Notes under the pieces: generated by a model | What the model saw: only the letters and a program-made list of their open reading frames with translations | Database searches by the model: none | What the model was told of the DNA's origin: nothing | IMG/VR virus record: IMGVR_UViG_3300034072_001035 | Span: 1-23,315 of that record | Source of the DNA: a virus | DNA: 23,315 nucleotides | Strand: one strand, 5' to 3' | In this document: piece after piece, positions 20,694 through 23,315 of the stretch | Position numbering within the stretch: position 1 is the first letter of the stretch | How the letters are laid out: each line of letters starts with the position of its first letter | Position numbers and translations under genes: made by a program

Positions 20694-23115
20694 GAAGCTC
20701 GGCGAGGCGGTACTGGAGCTGCGCACTGTCGGCACGGAGTTCAACACCGGTGTCGACAAGGCAGAAGGGCGCGCCAAGCAGCTGGGCGCAACCCTGGACA
20801 TGACCGCTGGCAGCGCCTTGGAGCTGGCTGACAAGATGGCAGCGGCGGGCCGTGAGGGCGGCCAGAGCGCTCAGGTGTGGCAGCGGGCGTCGGCGTCGAT
20901 CGACTTACTGGCGCAGGCGCAGGCGCAGTCGAAGATCGAGATCGACAATGCCAGGGCTGCGCTCAACGCAGCGAAGATCACGCAGGAGGAGTACAATCGC
21001 ACTGTCCTGCTTTCAAAGGCGGCGGTAACCCAATTCGAGGAAAGTCACCGTCAGGCGCAGGCCGAACTGCAAAAGCACATCGCGCGCACCAAGGAAGCGA
21101 CCGGCGCCACCGGCACCCAACGCCAGGGTCTGCAGCAGCTTGGCTATCAGCTCGGCGACGTCTCGACGATGTACGCCCTGGGCATGAGGCCTGCGCAGAT
21201 CTTCGCCAGCCAGATCTCGCAGACGACAGCGGCGATCCAGTTGCTGGCCGGCGAAACGTCCAAGTTTGCGATCTTCCTCCGCAGCGGCCTCGGCATCGCG
21301 CTGGTGCTTATCGTGCAGCTTTTGGGGCCACTCATCGGCAGGCTGTTCGAAACGGCCGATGCCGCCGACGAAACGACCAAGGCCTTGGACAAGATGCAGT
21401 TCGCCACGAGCGCCGTCGGCGATGCCCAGGGCATTCTCGGCAACGTGATGGACCTGACCACCGGCAAGATGAAAACCCAGACGCAGGCGCTGATCGCGCT
21501 GGCGCGGGCACAGATTGCCGTGGCGCAGATCGAGTCGCGCGAGCGCCAGGCCAAAGCTGGCGACACCATCGCGGAACTGACCACGAAGTACGGTCCCAAC
21601 TACAACGCAGCAGCAGCGCGCGGCGAACTGCAACAGGACCGCCCCCTGTCACGGCTGCAGAGTGAGCTGCGTAGCGGGCAGAAGTCTGCCGATGATGTTG
21701 TGAAATCACTTCAGGGCATGGTTGCCACCGGCCAGCTGAGCCAGGGCATGTTCGTGGATCTCGCCAAGGCTTATGCCAACTATGGTGTCGAGACCGAAAA
21801 CCAGAAGATCTTCGAGGACGCGCGCAAGCTGCTTGACGGCACTGGCGGCAAAAATCTCCTGAAGCCCGACACGCCGGACAAGAAGCGCGACGGCAAATCC
21901 CAAGCCGAGATCGAGCAAGCCTATCAGCGCGATCTCGCCTCGCTCAACCAGGAAGAGCTGCAGGCCAAGCTTTCCCTCGCCACATCGGCGCAGGAACGCG
22001 CTGATATCCAGTACCAGATGCTGGCCGACCAGCGGGCACAGCGCGAAGCCGAGATCAACGCCAACAAGGATTATAGCGAGGCGCAGAAGAAGCAGCTCCT
22101 CGCGGCGCTCGATGCGCTCTACGGCAAGAAGTCTGCGGACGGCACCATACTTGTCAGTGGCGGCCTGCTGAAAGACCGCATTGCCCGCGATCAGATCGAG
22201 GCGGAAAAGCGGCTCGATGCCGAGATGCTGAGCCGCCAGCAGCAGACGCTGGAAGCCTGGGCGCGGGTTGCGGGCAGTTCGAAGGATCGCGCGGCGCTGG
22301 AGTTGCAGGCGCTGCAGTTGCAGCAGCAGATCGAGCGCAACCTGCTGGAGCAGCAGATCGCCACCGGCCAGATCGCCGACGCGGCGCAGGCGCGCGCCTT
22401 GCTGGAAAGCCGACAGGCGGCCGAACGCGAAGGGTTGCGCCAGGCCAATGCCGGACCGCTGGAGCGGTACACGGACGAGCTGCGCCGGAACAAGCTGGAG
22501 AGTGGCGAGCGGGTGGAAGAGCTGATGGTCGAGGAACTCGACTATGTTCACCAGTCGCTGACCGACACGATATCTTCGCGCCTGGGCGTGAAAGACCCGT
22601 TCCTGCGCGGGCTGATCGACATGTTCGTGGAAGACGTGTTCATCCGGCCGATGGCCGAGGCGCTGGAGCAAGCGCGGGGCAGCGCAGGCGGTGGCGGTGG
22701 TGGTTTCTTCGGTTCGCTGCTCGGGTCGCTCTTTGGCGGCGGTGGCGGTGCATCGCCATTGGCATCGCTTTCGAGCAGCGCTGCCTCGACGATTGCCGAT
22801 CCAGCCTATGCCGGGCTGTTCGCCACAGGCGGCACGATCCCCGCAGGTAGTTGGGGCATCGCCGGGGAAGCGGGGCCCGAGCCGGTTTTTGCAGGTGCCG
22901 GTGGCGCGGTGGTGATGCCCAACTCGACGGCGGGCAGCCGCCTGAGCGGTGGCGATCAGCCGATCATCCTGTTCGACTTCCGCGATGCCGTCGTCACCGA
23001 GGAACTCCTGCGCCGGGCCGACCAGAACGCGCAGCAGATCATGACCAGCGGTCTTTCCCAGTACGATTCGGTGGTTGGCGATCGCGTCAAAGAGCACCTG
23101 GAAAGGCGCGGCTGA
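20686..23115 (+). CDS. Tail tape measure protein
   Basis: 809 aa, the longest gene in the window, in the expected place after the chaperones. The N-terminal half is helical (AALNAAKITQEEYNRTVLL, LGYQLGDVSTMYALGMRPAQ with QIFASQISQTTAAIQLL), followed by a hydrophobic segment (about 195-222, around GLGIALVLIVQLLGPLIG). Long charged coiled-coil segments come next (QAEIEQAYQRDLASLNQEE, ALELQALQLQQQIERNLLE). The C-terminal part has a Gly-rich linker and the typical ending GGTIPAGSWGIAGEAGPEPV then VVMPNS. It sets tail length and passes through the host membrane at infection. Length predicts a tail of roughly 120 nm by the usual rule of about 1.5 angstrom per residue (inference). Confidence 0.9.
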   Translation: MAEKLGEAVLELRTVGTEFNTGVDKAEGRAKQLGATLDMTAGSALELADKMAAAGREGGQSAQVWQRASASIDLLAQAQAQSKIEIDNARAALNAAKITQEEYNRTVLLSKAAVTQFEESHRQAQAELQKHIARTKEATGATGTQRQGLQQLGYQLGDVSTMYALGMRPAQIFASQISQTTAAIQLLAGETSKFAIFLRSGLGIALVLIVQLLGPLIGRLFETADAADETTKALDKMQFATSAVGDAQGILGNVMDLTTGKMKTQTQALIALARAQIAVAQIESRERQAKAGDTIAELTTKYGPNYNAAAARGELQQDRPLSRLQSELRSGQKSADDVVKSLQGMVATGQLSQGMFVDLAKAYANYGVETENQKIFEDARKLLDGTGGKNLLKPDTPDKKRDGKSQAEIEQAYQRDLASLNQEELQAKLSLATSAQERADIQYQMLADQRAQREAEINANKDYSEAQKKQLLAALDALYGKKSADGTILVSGGLLKDRIARDQIEAEKRLDAEMLSRQQQTLEAWARVAGSSKDRAALELQALQLQQQIERNLLEQQIATGQIADAAQARALLESRQAAEREGLRQANAGPLERYTDELRRNKLESGERVEELMVEELDYVHQSLTDTISSRLGVKDPFLRGLIDMFVEDVFIRPMAEALEQARGSAGGGGGGFFGSLLGSLFGGGGGASPLASLSSSAASTIADPAYAGLFATGGTIPAGSWGIAGEAGPEPVFAGAGGAVVMPNSTAGSRLSGGDQPIILFDFRDAVVTEELLRRADQNAQQIMTSGLSQYDSVVGDRVKEHLERRG

Positions 23116-23315
23116 TGGCGACGTTCGATTGGCCTGCCACGCTGGTGCCACGCAACATGCAGATCCAGCCACCGCGCCGGACGCAAAGCATGACCACGAG
23201 CCTGACCGACTTCACGCAGGCTGTCCCGGTCATCCGTCCGCCTTTCACCGTCACCCTGGAATTCGACCAGCTCGAAGGCGGGGAAGTTCTGGCCTGGCGC
23301 GCGATGGAAGCGCTG
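23115..23315 (+). CDS. Distal tail protein, N-terminal fragment (cut by window)
   Basis: The ATG at 23115 overlaps the tape measure stop (TGATG), with GGAAAGG upstream, and the frame is open to the last base (67 residues seen). It starts ATFDWPATLVPRNMQIQPPR and continues with a strand (PPFTVTLEFDQLEGGEV). The gene after the tape measure in siphophages usually encodes a distal tail or tail-tip assembly protein. Too little is visible to name a family. Confidence 0.7.
   Translation, partial: MATFDWPATLVPRNMQIQPPRRTQSMTTSLTDFTQAVPVIRPPFTVTLEFDQLEGGEVLAWRAMEAL

Larger units (their letters stand above)
1..23315 (+). mobile_element. Interior of a Mu-like transposable siphophage or prophage
   Basis: The left 9 kb follows phage Mu order: transposase A, activator B, GemA, Mor-type activator, lysis genes, DUF2730 (gp25), gp26-like, DUF3486 (gp27) and large terminase (gp28). 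From the portal onward the genes become HK97/lambda-like: HK97 portal, HK97 protease, HK97 capsid, gp10-like, tail tube, G/G-T chaperone and tape measure. No sheath or baseplate gene is seen, so a long flexible non-contractile tail is inferred. Transposable siphophages of this general build are known (D3112, B3, RcapMu). The repressor, ner-type gene and both ends lie outside the window, so the insertion site cannot be seen. All genes are on one strand, with no IS element or host gene interrupting. Confidence 0.93.

Noticed and set aside
21706-23172. Long minus-strand ORF (488 codons) opposite the tape measure gene
   Set aside because: Antisense to a clear tape measure gene, with no ribosome site or motif. 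Long shadow frames are expected with this codon bias.
1-23315. tRNA genes, CRISPR arrays, IS elements or attachment sites
   Set aside because: No cloverleaf-like segment, regularly spaced repeat, second transposase or terminal repeat could be seen by eye. Prophage ends are outside the window.

Overview
The window is the interior of a Mu-like transposable prophage (or phage genome). It has the gene order of Mu's early, middle and packaging regions joined to an HK97/lambda-type head and a long non-contractile (siphovirus) tail. Every supportable gene is on the + strand and most neighbours overlap by 1-14 bases (ATGA, TGATG or GTGA junctions). The DNA is GC-rich and favours G or C at third codon positions. 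This fits an alphaproteobacterial host; a sphingomonad is my guess from general resemblance and is not proven. Neither prophage end is present: the window opens inside the transposase gene and closes inside a tail gene.

Layout. (1) 1-3922, transposition and early region: C-terminal part of a MuA-like transposase; a MuB-like target-DNA activator; a membrane-anchored small protein; a stand-alone protein resembling DnaA domain IV; a GemA (gp16) homologue; three small proteins. (2) 3922-4311: a Mor/C-type transcription activator that ends in a sliding-clamp-like motif. (3) 4381-6181, lysis: GH108-type endolysin, an inner spanin with an outer-spanin lipoprotein nested inside it in another frame, and a multi-spanning membrane protein (holin candidate). 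(4) 6178-8974, Mu-like packaging block: gp25-, gp26- and gp27-like proteins, a small ORF, and the gp28-like large terminase. (5) 8971-14190, head: an HK97-type portal fused to a MuF-like domain, an HK97-type prohead protease, a 334-base non-coding gap, the HK97-fold major capsid protein and a candidate decoration protein. (6) 14208-19137, head-tail joining: connector, head closure, gp10-like and tail-terminator genes, interrupted by about 2.3 kb of small accessory genes (membrane, secreted arginine-rich and Cys-rich proteins). (7) 19151-23315, tail: tail tube, G and G-T tail assembly chaperones probably made by a -1 frameshift, tape measure protein, and the start of a distal tail gene.

The main finding is regulatory. 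An identical 21-base block containing the perfect dyad CGGACA-GG-TGTCCG occurs three times. Each copy is non-coding and each lies just before a transcription-unit boundary: the endolysin gene, the major capsid gene and the tail chaperone gene. Two of the three are preceded by hairpins that could be terminators. This parallels Mu's late promoters (Plys, PI, PP), which are switched on by Mor/C-family proteins. I infer that these are the operators of this phage's late operons and that the Mor-like protein at 3922-4311 is the best candidate to bind them.
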